Counted from the first letter of the stretch, positions 9,600 to 17,705 are shown. The stretch is DNA of 43,799 nucleotides from Klebsiella pneumoniae (GCA_945902215.1 CAMDML010000020.1:1-43799); one strand, 5' to 3'. Numbers and translations: made by a program. Notes: generated from the letters alone by a model not told the origin.

Positions 9600-9647
9600 A
9601 CTCAGGGCTCCTTCTTGTTATAGGTTGCGTTACCTGCACTTTTTTGG

Positions 9648-10991
9648 TTACAGGGGCTTCACGAAAATCATCGAGTTGCGCTGATAGTTGTACAGCGACT
9701 TTTTCTTTTCCGGCAATTGCTCGACCGAACTGGCAACAAAGCCCCGCTCCACAAACCAGTGCGGGGTTTTGGTCGTGAGCACGAACAAGTTGCTTGCGCC
9801 CAGCTTGCGTGCATTCTTCTCGATCTGGTCAAGAATCTTCTGACCGCGGCCGTCATCGCGGTAATCCGGATGCGTTGCCATGCACGCAAGTTCGGCATTT
9901 TGGCCGCCTTGCGGATACAAGGCGCCGCACGCCACGATCATGCTTTCGCGCTCGATGACGATGAACTGTTCGATCTCAGACTCAAGCAGCTCACGTGAGC
10001 GATGTACCAGCACGCCTTCTTCTTCAAGCGGCTCGATCAGTTCGAGGATGCCGCCCACGTCCTTGATGGTTGCCGGTCGCAACTGCTCGTACAGTTCCTG
10101 GGTAATCAGCGTGCCGATACCGTCGCGCGTGAATAGCTCAATCAGCAGTGCGCCATCGTCTTCATACGAAATCACCTGCGAGCGTTTCACGGTGGCCATG
10201 CAGGCCTTCACCGCGAGTTGCAGGTTACGCAGTTCTTCATCGATGCCGTTCTGGTCGATCTTCTGTTTGATCAGTGCCTGCGCTTCTTCGGCGCTCATCT
10301 TGCTGATGCGTTCGCCGTCCTCGTCGAGAATGCCGGCCTCGTCGCCATAGATAAGCAGCTTGTCGGCTTTCAGCGCGATTGCTGCTGCGGATGCCACATC
10401 CTCAACGGTCAGATTGAATGCCTCACCGGTCGGGGAATAGCCTAGGCAGGACAAGAGCACAATGTTGCCGTTGTCGAGTTGTTTACGCACAGCATCAACC
10501 TCTATCTTCCGGACTTCTCCCATCAGGCCGTAGTCGATGCCATTTTGCACACCGAAGGGTTTGGCTACGACGAAGTTGCCACTGGTAATGTTGATGTCGG
10601 CGCCATGCATCGGCGAGTTGCTCAGTCCCATCGAGAACGTCGCCTCGATATTGATTCGCAATGTGCCCACAGCCTGCTTGATGATTTCGAGACTCGTGGC
10701 ATCGGTAATGCGTACCGTGTTGCGGTACTGACCGTTGGGTTTTTCCCGCATCTCACTTTTATGCCCGGCGGCCGCCAGGGCAGCTTCGATCTGCACGTGC
10801 GCGCCATGGACCAGCACCAGCTTGACGCCGAGGCTGTTCAACAGGGTGATGTCGTGGGCGATATTGAAGAAGTTATCGTGCGCGAGCGCTTCTCCCGGCA
10901 ACAGGATGACGAACACCTTGCCACGATAGGCATTGATGTATGGAGTGGATTGCCGGAACCAGTTGACGTATTGCTGCAGGTCCAGAGACAT
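9648..10991 (-). CDS. argA: N-acetylglutamate synthase (amino-acid kinase plus GNAT domains)
   Basis: A 447-residue protein for the first step of arginine synthesis, acetylating glutamate with acetyl-CoA. Residues 1-290 form an amino-acid-kinase fold domain (VILLPGEAL..., then LVLVHGAHVQIEAAL), which in this family serves arginine binding. Residues 300-447 form the acetyltransferase (GNAT) domain with MATHPDYRDDGRGQKIL as the acetyl-CoA loop. The start MSLDLQQYVNWFRQ is typical of the family; the frame stays open 21 codons upstream without family resemblance. argE follows the same orientation just upstream, forming an arginine pair. Confidence 0.96.
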   Translation of the reverse strand: MSLDLQQYVNWFRQSTPYINAYRGKVFVILLPGEALAHDNFFNIAHDITLLNSLGVKLVLVHGAHVQIEAALAAAGHKSEMREKPNGQYRNTVRITDATSLEIIKQAVGTLRINIEATFSMGLSNSPMHGADINITSGNFVVAKPFGVQNGIDYGLMGEVRKIEVDAVRKQLDNGNIVLLSCLGYSPTGEAFNLTVEDVASAAAIALKADKLLIYGDEAGILDEDGERISKMSAEEAQALIKQKIDQNGIDEELRNLQLAVKACMATVKRSQVISYEDDGALLIELFTRDGIGTLITQELYEQLRPATIKDVGGILELIEPLEEEGVLVHRSRELLESEIEQFIVIERESMIVACGALYPQGGQNAELACMATHPDYRDDGRGQKILDQIEKNARKLGASNLFVLTTKTPHWFVERGFVASSVEQLPEKKKSLYNYQRNSMIFVKPL

Positions 10992-11080
10992 AACCAAAGC
11001 TCGCCGGTGGAAAAAAGGGGGCCATTCTACCTGATAATACTGAACCGACCCCACAGACGCAGGTTCTATAGCCGGCAGGG

Positions 11081-12220
11081 CTACAGACAGAAGTGGCGGA
11101 TCAGGCTTCGGAGCAGCTTGATACAGGGCTGTACCTGATCGAGCGCCAGGTATTCATTGGGCTGGTGGGCCACGTCGATAGAGCCGGGGCCGAGCACAAT
11201 TGAGTCCATGCCGAGCTCCTGAAAGAAGGGCGCTTCAGTGCCATAGGAAACGCTCTGGGCACCGTGGCCCGTGAGCTTTTCGCAGACACGCAACAGCTCG
11301 GTGCTGTCATTGGCAAAAGCTTCGACACCCGGGAACAGTGGCGTGAAGGTAAAGGCGACCTTGTGTTGGGTGGCAACCGGTTCAATGCGCGCTCGGATCT
11401 CATCACGCAGGTTGGCACTGGCCATGCCAGGCAGCAGGCGCACATCGAACTCAAGATCACAATGGCCGCAGATGCGATTGGGGTTGTCGCCGCCGTGAAT
11501 GACACCGAGATTCATGGTGGGCATGTCGAGCGCGAAATGCGGATTGCGGTATTTCATTTGTAGTTCCTGACGAAACGCCAGTAATTCCGCGATCATCTGG
11601 TGCATGGCTTCGAGCGCATTCTTCCCCAGCGCCGGATTCGACGAGTGACCGCTCTGCCCCTGCACATGCAGCCGTTCCATCATCACACCCTTGTGGCGAT
11701 TGACCGGTTTCAACCCCGTGGGTTCACCGATCACGGCATAGCGTGCTTTGGGCCGGCCGAGTTTTGCCAGCGCACGCGCACCATCCATGGAACTTTCTTC
11801 GTCGGCCGTGGCGACGATGATCAGCGGTTGCTTGAGCGTCACTGCAGCGAATTCCTGGATGGCTTTATGTGCAATGGCGAAGAAGCCTTTCATGTCGGTG
11901 CTACCGAGGCCGTACAGCTTGCCGTCTTTCTCGGTGGCCTGCAGCGGGTTCATGCGCCACAGTTTTTCATCGAAGGGGACAGTGTCGGTGTGTCCGGCCA
12001 GAACAAGGCCGCCGGGGCCTTTGCCTTTCGTTGCGATCAGGTTGGCTTTGTGCGGCTGCCCTGGAATGTCCAACACTTCGCATTTGAAGCCGAGCGCATT
12101 AAAGGTTTCGGCCAGCAGCTCGATGACTGCGCGGTTACCCATGTCCAGCGCAGGATTTGCGGAACTGACCGAGGGCAGCCGCAACAGCGTGTCGAACAAG
12201 TTGAGGAAGTCAGAACTCAC
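11081..12220 (-). CDS. argE: acetylornithine deacetylase
   Basis: A 379-residue M20-family metallopeptidase that removes the acetyl group from N-acetylornithine. Metal-binding and catalytic motifs are visible: GHTDTVPFD, GSTDMKGFFA and ADEESSMDG. The frame is open to 12331, but family similarity starts at SSDFLNLFDTLLRLPSVSS, so I prefer GTG 12220 (product beginning VSSDFLNL); the exact start is uncertain because no strong ribosome site is seen. argA lies 89 bp downstream in the same orientation. The promoter region overlaps that of the divergent membrane-protein gene. Confidence 0.93.
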   Translation of the reverse strand: MSSDFLNLFDTLLRLPSVSSANPALDMGNRAVIELLAETFNALGFKCEVLDIPGQPHKANLIATKGKGPGGLVLAGHTDTVPFDEKLWRMNPLQATEKDGKLYGLGSTDMKGFFAIAHKAIQEFAAVTLKQPLIIVATADEESSMDGARALAKLGRPKARYAVIGEPTGLKPVNRHKGVMMERLHVQGQSGHSSNPALGKNALEAMHQMIAELLAFRQELQMKYRNPHFALDMPTMNLGVIHGGDNPNRICGHCDLEFDVRLLPGMASANLRDEIRARIEPVATQHKVAFTFTPLFPGVEAFANDSTELLRVCEKLTGHGAQSVSYGTEAPFFQELGMDSIVLGPGSIDVAHQPNEYLALDQVQPCIKLLRSLIRHFCL

Positions 12221-12289
12221 ACAGCACCAGAGCAGGGATAACTCATACACAAATTTAACATGAGGCCGGGGCAGGTGACAGCGCCTCGC

Positions 12290-12297
12290 GTTATACT
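12290..12297. promoter_or_regulatory. overlapping divergent -10 boxes between argE and the HEYGH protein gene
   Basis: The same bases read TATACT on the plus strand (12292-12297) and TATAAC on the minus strand (12295-12290). The plus box lies 6 nt before ATG 12304, so a transcript starting at the usual distance would begin at or next to the start codon (leaderless). -35 boxes are weak on both strands. Confidence 0.35.
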
Positions 12298-12303
12298 TGG
12301 CTG

Positions 12304-12957
12304 ATGATCGACCCCAGATACCCCAACGCAAAAACCGACCTTGATAAAGAGGCGCGGTTCATTCCGGTGGAAACCTTTTGGCAACGCGCCCATCTTTACA
12401 CCTGCTTCATGCCCAGCGATGGGGATATCGGCGCCTTCTGGGCCCACACTGCGGTCTATATCGTGTTTGTGATCTGGGGCTGGAGTTTCATCCTGCACGG
12501 GATCGACTGGCTGTGGATCGGCAGTTCCTTCCTGCACAAGGTCAACCTGCCTTTCCATGAATACGGGCATGTCATGTTCAGCCAATTTGGCACTTGGTGG
12601 ATGTATTTTGGCGGGAGTCTGTTCCAGGTCCTGCTGCCGCTGCTGCCGCTAGGCTATTTCATGGTGTGGCAGCGCGACAATTTTGCTGCCTCGATGATGC
12701 TGTGGTGGAGCGGACAGAGCCTGATCGATGTGTCTCCCTACATCGCCGATGCCCCGCTGCGCGCGATTCCGCTGATCAATGGCAAGGATGACAGCCACGA
12801 CTGGTGGAACCTGCTGAGCATGAGCGGCACGCTGGATGCGGCTGCGGCTTACGCACAAACGTGTTTCACCTTGGGTGCGCTGGTGCTGGTGTTGAGTAAT
12901 GTTTGGAGTGGGTATCTGCTGTGGATCGAATTCTACGGCCGAACTCAAAGCCCGTAG
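12304..12957 (+). CDS. uncharacterised membrane protein with HExxH zinc-protease-like motif
   Basis: A 217-residue protein with about five hydrophobic segments (roughly 47-68, 98-120, 128-148, 182-198 and part of the C terminus). HEYGH at 85-89 matches the HExxH zinc site of intramembrane metalloproteases. Further conserved-looking acidic and His positions are in SLIDVSPYIADA (139-150) and DDSHDW (162-167), any of which could supply a third ligand. The S2P-type LDG motif is not seen, so this is at best a distant M50-like family. I recall proteins of this layout in other bacteria annotated only as hypothetical. No ribosome site precedes the ATG. The 3' end overlaps the convergent dehydratase gene by 13 bp. 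Confidence 0.7.
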   Translation: MIDPRYPNAKTDLDKEARFIPVETFWQRAHLYTCFMPSDGDIGAFWAHTAVYIVFVIWGWSFILHGIDWLWIGSSFLHKVNLPFHEYGHVMFSQFGTWWMYFGGSLFQVLLPLLPLGYFMVWQRDNFAASMMLWWSGQSLIDVSPYIADAPLRAIPLINGKDDSHDWWNLLSMSGTLDAAAAYAQTCFTLGALVLVLSNVWSGYLLWIEFYGRTQSP

Positions 12958-13286
12958 GCTTCGTCGCTGCGGGCGGCCATGATGAAGTCGTTCAAGTGCA
13001 GACCCTTGATGCTGTGGGTCCACCAGACAGCGGTGAGGCGATTTTCTTCAGCAAACAGAAAAGGGTGATGATCTGCTTCGTCTGCAATTGCACTGAGAAA
13101 GCGACTGAACGCGGCGGCGTCGGAGGGATCAGGGAAGAAGTAGATGCGCTGCAATCGCTCGATGCCATCGACCGTCACAACCTCCCAGCCCGGCAACTGC
13201 ATGACATAGCCGGCATACTCAGGTTCAGTGAGTGGCAGCGTGCCTTTCTTGCATAACACGATGTCTTGATCGGCCAGGCTGTTCAT
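12945..13286 (-). CDS. phhB: pterin-4a-carbinolamine dehydratase
   Basis: A 113-residue protein matching the PCD/DCoH family, which dehydrates 4a-hydroxytetrahydrobiopterin to regenerate the pterin cofactor of aromatic amino-acid hydroxylases. The active-site histidines are present: His73-His74 in EADHHPF and His91 in WWTHSIKGLHLND. Length is normal. No phenylalanine hydroxylase gene is in the window, so the physiological partner is unknown. TGAGGC precedes the ATG. The gene probably shares a transcript with the upstream thioesterase gene, 27 bp away. Confidence 0.88.
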   Translation of the reverse strand: MNSLADQDIVLCKKGTLPLTEPEYAGYVMQLPGWEVVTVDGIERLQRIYFFPDPSDAAAFSRFLSAIADEADHHPFLFAEENRLTAVWWTHSIKGLHLNDFIMAARSDEAYGL

Positions 13287-13313
13287 GGTTGCCTCAGCGT
13301 ATTTGATTTTCAG

Positions 13314-13736
13314 CTATTTGTTCTTCAAGACAGCACAGGTCAGCCGCGAGATACAGACCAGCTTGTTGTCGATGTCGTGAATCCGTATATCCCACACCAT
13401 TGTCGTGCCACCGATGTGGAGCGGGCGCGCAATGCCGGTGACATACGGTGGTTTGCCGGCGCGAACGTGGTTGGCGTTGATGTCGAGGCCGACGATGTGG
13501 TGGTCTTCGGGACAGCACAACGTGGCACCAATACTGCCAATAGTTTCCGCAAGCACCACCGATGCCCCGCCGTGGATGATGCCCATGTATTGTTGCGTGC
13601 GGCTATCAACCGGCAGAGTCGCCTTGATGAAGTCGTCGCCAATTTCAGTGACAACGAGACCCACGTGCTCGCACATGGTGCCAACGCACAGTGCATTTAC
13701 CTGTTCGAGAGTCGCTTGTTTCTTCCAGATCGCCAT
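13314..13736 (-). CDS. hotdog-fold acyl-CoA thioesterase (PaaI/YdiI type)
   Basis: A 140-residue hotdog thioesterase. GIIHGGASVVLAETIGS is the PaaI/YdiI core, in which the Glu in the central helix is the catalytic acid. Relatives hydrolyse aromatic acyl-CoAs such as 1,4-dihydroxy-2-naphthoyl-CoA or 4-hydroxybenzoyl-CoA; without menaquinone genes nearby the substrate stays open. ATG 13736 is preferred over the TTG one codon upstream because AGGAA lies at the right spacing. Its neighbour on the same strand downstream is the pterin dehydratase gene. Confidence 0.85.
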   Translation of the reverse strand: MAIWKKQATLEQVNALCVGTMCEHVGLVVTEIGDDFIKATLPVDSRTQQYMGIIHGGASVVLAETIGSIGATLCCPEDHHIVGLDINANHVRAGKPPYVTGIARPLHIGGTTMVWDIRIHDIDNKLVCISRLTCAVLKNK

Positions 13737-13767
13737 CAACTATTCCTGCCTGTCAGGCTGTAGCGCG

Positions 13768-14559
13768 TCAGCACGAAAGCCGACCGTTGATCACAAGGCT
13801 TAGTTTAGCAGAGTCGAGCGTGGCGTCGATGCGCCAGATCGCCGCCAGGGTGGCTGCGGTCAATACCTCGGCTGGCGCACCGCAAGTCACTGCGCGACCC
13901 TGATCAAGCAGCAGTAGCCGGTTGCAGAAGCGCGCTGCCAATGCCAAATCATGCATCACCAGCAAAATACCGGTGCCACGTGCGGCCTCGGCTCGCAAGA
14001 GTTCCAGCACCTGCAACTGGTGCCAGGGATCAAGCGCAGCGGTGGGCTCGTCAGCCAGAATCAATTTTGGCGTGCCGGCCAGCACGCGCGCCAGATGCAC
14101 ACGCATCTTCTCCCCTTCAGAAAGCGTATGGAAAGCGCGGGTCTGCAAGGTGGTGATATCCGTGCCGCTCAGCGCCGCATCAATGGTGAGTTGCGCCTGC
14201 ACGTTGGCAACAGAGCCATACGGGAGCCGCCCGAGGCCAACCACCTGGCGAACCGTCAGCGGCCAGTACACTGACGGTCGCTGTTCAAGATACGCCAGTT
14301 GGCGCGCACGCTTGCCAGCAGTCAGAGCTGCAATTGGTTTGTCATCGAACAGCACAGTGCCCGCATCAGCGACTTGCACCCCGGCAAGTGTTTTCAGCAA
14401 AGTGGATTTGCCGGCACCATTGGGGCCGACAATGCCCAGCACTTCGCCCGCCTGCAGTTGCAAGTCAACACTATCGAGCAGCGTGACATTGCCGGCTCGC
14501 ACCGTGAGTCCGTTGGCAGAAAGCAGAGCGGCCCCCCTATTCATAAAAAAAGCACTCAT
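13768..14559 (-). CDS. ABC importer ATPase (BtuD/FecE/HmuV type)
   Basis: A 263-residue ATPase. Walker A GPNGAGKST is at residues 45-53, the signature region reads LSEGEKMRVHLARVL, and Walker B is LILADEPTAALD. It would power the permease encoded just upstream: its ATG overlaps the permease stop as ATGA (14556-14559), so translation is coupled. The open frame extends far upstream, but that part is the permease gene in another frame. The partner set fits cobalamin, heme or ferric-siderophore uptake; the sequence does not decide among them. Confidence 0.92.
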   Translation of the reverse strand: MSAFFMNRGAALLSANGLTVRAGNVTLLDSVDLQLQAGEVLGIVGPNGAGKSTLLKTLAGVQVADAGTVLFDDKPIAALTAGKRARQLAYLEQRPSVYWPLTVRQVVGLGRLPYGSVANVQAQLTIDAALSGTDITTLQTRAFHTLSEGEKMRVHLARVLAGTPKLILADEPTAALDPWHQLQVLELLRAEAARGTGILLVMHDLALAARFCNRLLLLDQGRAVTCGAPAEVLTAATLAAIWRIDATLDSAKLSLVINGRLSC

Positions 14560-15545
14560 ATAAACAGATGCTGTTTCTTCAACAGCAAATACAGGAAGAA
14601 AGGCCCGCCAAGCACGGCGGTAATGACGCCCAACTGCAATTCCTGCGCGCCCGGCAAGACCTGCACCAGCACATCGGCCAGCAGCAGGAGTGCGGCGCCA
14701 CCGGGCAATACGAACCACAACAAGCGCCCAGGTTCTGCTGCAGCCAGCGGTCGCAACAAATGCGGCACAACAAGCCCGACGAAACCGATATTGCCGCTGA
14801 CCGCTACCGATGCGCCCGTGCAGCAAGCCACACCAAGGATGATCTGCCATGTGTGCTGTTTCGTGGCAAACCCAAGACTGTGCGCGGTGTCCTCACCCAG
14901 ACTGAGCGCATCAAGAAAGCGGCGGTTGCGCAACAACAATACCCAGCCGACCAGCATGAACGGCAGCGCCAGCCATACTTCATTCATACTGCGGTTTGCT
15001 ACCGAGCCGAGCATCCAATAAAAAATTTCCTGGAGTGCATACGGATTGGGTGCGAAGTTCAATGCCAGCGCGATAAGCGAACCTGCCAGGGCACTGAGCG
15101 CAATGCCGGCGAGAATGATGGCATTGGTGCCGGCAACCCGGCGTGCAAGTTGCAGCATCAGCAGCACTGCGAGTACAGCGCCGAAGAGTGCCGCGACCGG
15201 CAACACGAACCAGGCCAGTTGCGCGAAACCGTAGTAGAGCACAAGCACCGCACAGAGCCCGGCTGCTTGCGATACACCAAGAATGTCGGGACTGGCCAAG
15301 GGATTGCGCAGCAAACCTTGCAGCGCAGCACCGGAGATTGCCAGCGATGCGCCTACGAGCAGCGCCAACAACGCGCGCGGCAAACGCACTTCTGCCAGGA
15401 TGATGCTACCGCTCGTGACATTTCCTGCGAACCAGTCACCGAGCGCGGTACTGAGATCGATGGCCGCAGGACCGCTCACCAGTTCCAGTGCGAATAGCAC
15501 CGGCAGTAAGGCCAGCAAGAGCCAGACAAAACGGTTAGCGGTCAT
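14556..15545 (-). CDS. ABC importer permease (FecCD/BtuC family)
   Basis: A 329-residue inner-membrane permease with about ten hydrophobic helices. Family features are seen in EVRLPRALLALLVGASLAISGAALQG, NPLASPDILGVSQAAGL and NIGFVGLVVPHLLR. It forms the channel of a type II importer with the adjacent ATPase and binding protein. ATG 15545 lies inside the end of the binding-protein gene (11-nt overlap), giving a tightly coupled F-C-D operon. Substrate is probably a corrinoid, heme or iron chelate. Confidence 0.93.
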   Translation of the reverse strand: MTANRFVWLLLALLPVLFALELVSGPAAIDLSTALGDWFAGNVTSGSIILAEVRLPRALLALLVGASLAISGAALQGLLRNPLASPDILGVSQAAGLCAVLVLYYGFAQLAWFVLPVAALFGAVLAVLLMLQLARRVAGTNAIILAGIALSALAGSLIALALNFAPNPYALQEIFYWMLGSVANRSMNEVWLALPFMLVGWVLLLRNRRFLDALSLGEDTAHSLGFATKQHTWQIILGVACCTGASVAVSGNIGFVGLVVPHLLRPLAAAEPGRLLWFVLPGGAALLLLADVLVQVLPGAQELQLGVITAVLGGPFFLYLLLKKQHLFI

Positions 15546-16374
15546 CGGTAAGTGGCCTGGCCAGTTGTTCAGAGAAAGTGTGATACGCAGCGGCCAGTTG
15601 CGGACCAGCGCACTGGAACAAAGTATCCGGCAGCTCCAGCACACGCGTGCGGCCGCGCAATGCGGCTAGCGCAGGATGTTGCAGCAGCGGATGGGCAAGC
15701 TGAGCATCAAGCACGCTACGCCGGTCAGTGAAGAGAAAGTCGGGCTCTGCAGCAAGCAACAATTCCAGAGAAAGTGGGGCGGGGCCGTACAAGCCTGCCT
15801 CTGCGGCGATGTTGCGCAGGCCGATACTGGTCAGAAATTCATGCTGTAGCGAATTTGCGCCATAGGAAAAGCCGTTGCTGGCGAAGAATACGGCGCTCTT
15901 GTTCTGCAGTTGCGGCAGCAGCAGGGCTTGTTCCGTGCGGATTGTGGCTGCAATGCCCGCAATCATCGCTTCAGCTTTCGCGCCGCTTCCTGTCAAAGCA
16001 GCAACCTGTCGGATCTGTGTGTAGACCTCATCTGCTGTTGTCGCGAAGCCGAGTCGCGCCACCGGGTGCCCGAGCCGTTCCAGCAGATTCGCAGCAAGCG
16101 TGGCGCTGAACTGGCTGGTCAGGATCAGGTCGGGTTCAAAGGCGAGCACTTCCTCAGCCTGGCCGCGATTGGCGGGAATTCCATGTGCCAGCGGCGCGAG
16201 CGAGGAGTAGTCCGGATTGGACGCGAAGTAACTCAGTGAGGCGATGCGGCTTGTGTCGACCAGAAGCAGCAGCAGCTGGTCAGTGCACAGATTCATGCTG
16301 ACGATACGGCGTGGCGCTTCCTGGGCCAGAACCGGAGCGGTGAACAGTAACAGGAAGAGAAGCAGACGCAGCAT
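15535..16374 (-). CDS. periplasmic substrate-binding protein (BtuF-like)
   Basis: A 279-residue binding protein with a short signal peptide cut after VLA-QE (about residue 17). The start of the mature protein, RRIVSMNLCTDQLLLLL, is typical of the BtuF/FecB helical-backbone family, with two small lobes joined by a long helix. It would deliver the ligand from the TonB receptor system to the permease encoded directly downstream. The gene is 30 bp from the LigA-domain gene in the same direction. Cobalamin is the best guess from family resemblance, but a siderophore or heme is possible. No cobalamin riboswitch is seen. Confidence 0.88.
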   Translation of the reverse strand: MLRLLLFLLLFTAPVLAQEAPRRIVSMNLCTDQLLLLLVDTSRIASLSYFASNPDYSSLAPLAHGIPANRGQAEEVLAFEPDLILTSQFSATLAANLLERLGHPVARLGFATTADEVYTQIRQVAALTGSGAKAEAMIAGIAATIRTEQALLLPQLQNKSAVFFASNGFSYGANSLQHEFLTSIGLRNIAAEAGLYGPAPLSLELLLAAEPDFLFTDRRSVLDAQLAHPLLQHPALAALRGRTRVLELPDTLFQCAGPQLAAAYHTFSEQLARPLTDDR

Positions 16375-16404
16375 GGCGGGATTGTAGAGACAATCCCGCC
16401 ATGC

Positions 16405-16767
16405 TCAAAGCGTTTGACTGAACCGAGCCAGCAGTGCGCGGAATTCGTCTGGCGTGTTGCCGGTTTGCTCAGCGCCGAGGTCTTGTACGCTCATGCCGTA
16501 AATACCGGTGAGATTGGCAAGGTAATGAATGCTGCAGCCGAGCCGCAAAATACGCAGCACATCGAGATCGGTTACAGCGTTCATTTCCTCTTGCGAGAGT
16601 TCATAGCTCCGGCAGTAGGCATCGGGAAAGGCCTTGAACTTTTTGCGGTTGTCCGCCAAATGCAGGGAGTGGCACAACCTGTTCAGCGCAGAACCATTTT
16701 TGGCCGCGCTGCCATTGCTGATGTGAGTGGCGGGTATGCTGGTATGAGGGTCGTCCGCAGCGGGCAT
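16405..16767 (-). CDS. stand-alone LigA-domain protein (extradiol dioxygenase small-subunit fold)
   Basis: A 120-residue protein whose residues about 27-105 resemble the small alpha subunit of protocatechuate 4,5-dioxygenase: LNRLCHSLHLADNRKKF, then FPDAYCRSYELSQEE, then DLDVLRILRLGCSIHYLANLTGIYG. In LigAB this subunit caps the active site of LigB. No LigB gene is present here, so its role is unknown. ATG 16767 is chosen over the upstream in-frame start because a strong AGAGGAGG site precedes it. It is first in an operon with the ABC importer genes and stands behind a likely Fnr-controlled promoter. Confidence 0.75.
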   Translation of the reverse strand: MPAADDPHTSIPATHISNGSAAKNGSALNRLCHSLHLADNRKKFKAFPDAYCRSYELSQEEMNAVTDLDVLRILRLGCSIHYLANLTGIYGMSVQDLGAEQTGNTPDEFRALLARFSQTL

Positions 16768-16805
16768 GACAGCCTCCTCTTTTGGATTGCGTGTGCTGGG
16801 GAGGA

Positions 16806-16847
16806 ATTTTCGGAGTAAAGCGGCGTGGCAGCCTTGATGCATGTCAA
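16806..16847 (-). promoter_or_regulatory. FNR/ANR-dependent promoter of the LigA-importer operon
   Basis: On the minus strand TTGACATGCATCAA (16847-16834) matches the FNR consensus TTGAT-N4-ATCAA in 9 of 10 defined positions. Exactly 22 nt downstream is GAAAAT (16811-16806), four of six matches to TATAAT. This is the class II geometry (site centred at -41.5), predicting transcription from about 16799 and a leader of about 30 nt to ATG 16767. An fnr-type gene lies immediately upstream. Confidence 0.65.
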
Positions 16848-16873
16848 CGAAAGACGCAGGTCAACCAACAGAA

Positions 16874-17614
16874 TTAATGCGAGTGGCAGAGCTCGTTCAG
16901 TCGCTGGTGATTCTTGATGACGATTTCGCGGCCGTCGACGCTGATGACTTCTTCCTTGTGCAGACGGCTGAAGGTGCGGCTCACGGTTTCGATGGTCAAG
17001 CCGAGGAAGTTGCCGATGTCCATGCGCGACATCGGCAGCCGCATGGCATTGGGTGACAGGTTGCGGCGGCCATAACGGCGCGACAGGCTCAGCAACAAGG
17101 TGGCGATGCGGCCTTCAGCGTTCTTCTTGCCGAGTGTCAGCATCATCTGGTGATCGTTCTCGATCTGCTTGCCCATCAATTGGAAAAAGTGATGCTGCAG
17201 CGCGGGCATGCTGCGTGAGAGCTCTTCCATCCGTTCAAAGGGAATCTCGCAAACGGTGGAGGTTTCAAGCGCCACCACATTGCAACTGTGGTCAGGAGAG
17301 CCGACACCGTCAAAGCCCAGGATTTCGCCGGGCAGGAAGAAGCCGGTGACCTGCTCTACGCCTTCGTCATCGACAAGGTAGGTCTTGATTGAGCCGGAAC
17401 GAACCGCATACACGGAATGGAATTTGTCACCGGAGTGGTACAGATGCTCCCCAGCATGGATCGGGCGACTGCGCTGGATGATCTGGTCAAGCTTGTCGAT
17501 GTCGTTCATGTCAATCGCCAATGGCAGGCAAAGCCCTTTCAGGTTGCAGTCAGCACAAGAGGCCTTGATAAAGCCGTGGGTACAGGCGGGTGTGGTGTTG
17601 CTTGCAAGTGACAT
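16874..17614 (-). CDS. anr: Fnr/Anr-type oxygen-sensing transcription regulator
   Basis: A 246-residue Crp-family regulator. Cys20, Cys23 and Cys29 (SCADCNLKGLC) plus Cys122 (TVCEIP) coincide with the four ligands of the oxygen-labile 4Fe-4S cluster of E. coli FNR. The cyclic-nucleotide-binding-like fold covers about 40-150, and the C-terminal helix-turn-helix contains the recognition helix ETVSRTFSRL, whose Glu and Ser-Arg read TTGAT half sites. ATG 17614 is supported by GAGGAAT upstream; the 17 extra codons of open frame lack similarity. It should activate or repress genes when oxygen is low, including the operon behind the box at 16834-16847. Confidence 0.94.
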   Translation of the reverse strand: MSLASNTTPACTHGFIKASCADCNLKGLCLPLAIDMNDIDKLDQIIQRSRPIHAGEHLYHSGDKFHSVYAVRSGSIKTYLVDDEGVEQVTGFFLPGEILGFDGVGSPDHSCNVVALETSTVCEIPFERMEELSRSMPALQHHFFQLMGKQIENDHQMMLTLGKKNAEGRIATLLLSLSRRYGRRNLSPNAMRLPMSRMDIGNFLGLTIETVSRTFSRLHKEEVISVDGREIVIKNHQRLNELCHSH

Positions 17615-17693
17615 GAGTATTCCTCTTGGGGAGGAGAGTTTCCCGAAGCGTTCAGACCTGGGCATTCTAACCCAAAGGGGAATAAAGGGGGGC

Positions 17694-17705
17694 GGTCTGT
17701 CCCCC
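17694..17705. repeat. possible half-copy of the GGGGACAGACC repeat
   Basis: GGTCTGTCCCCC is the same string that ends the right arms of the palindromes at 26685 and 31133. The left part here is only a G-rich tract (AAAGGGGAATAAAGGGGGG), so no full palindrome forms. It lies between the TonB-receptor and anr genes, upstream of a TAGAAT -10-like box for anr (minus strand, about 17669-17664). Confidence 0.35.

Noticed and set aside
8634-9623. 329-codon plus-strand frame opposite the tannase gene
   Set aside because: The minus-strand frame has the complete CS-D-HC site and a signal peptide; this one is a shadow.
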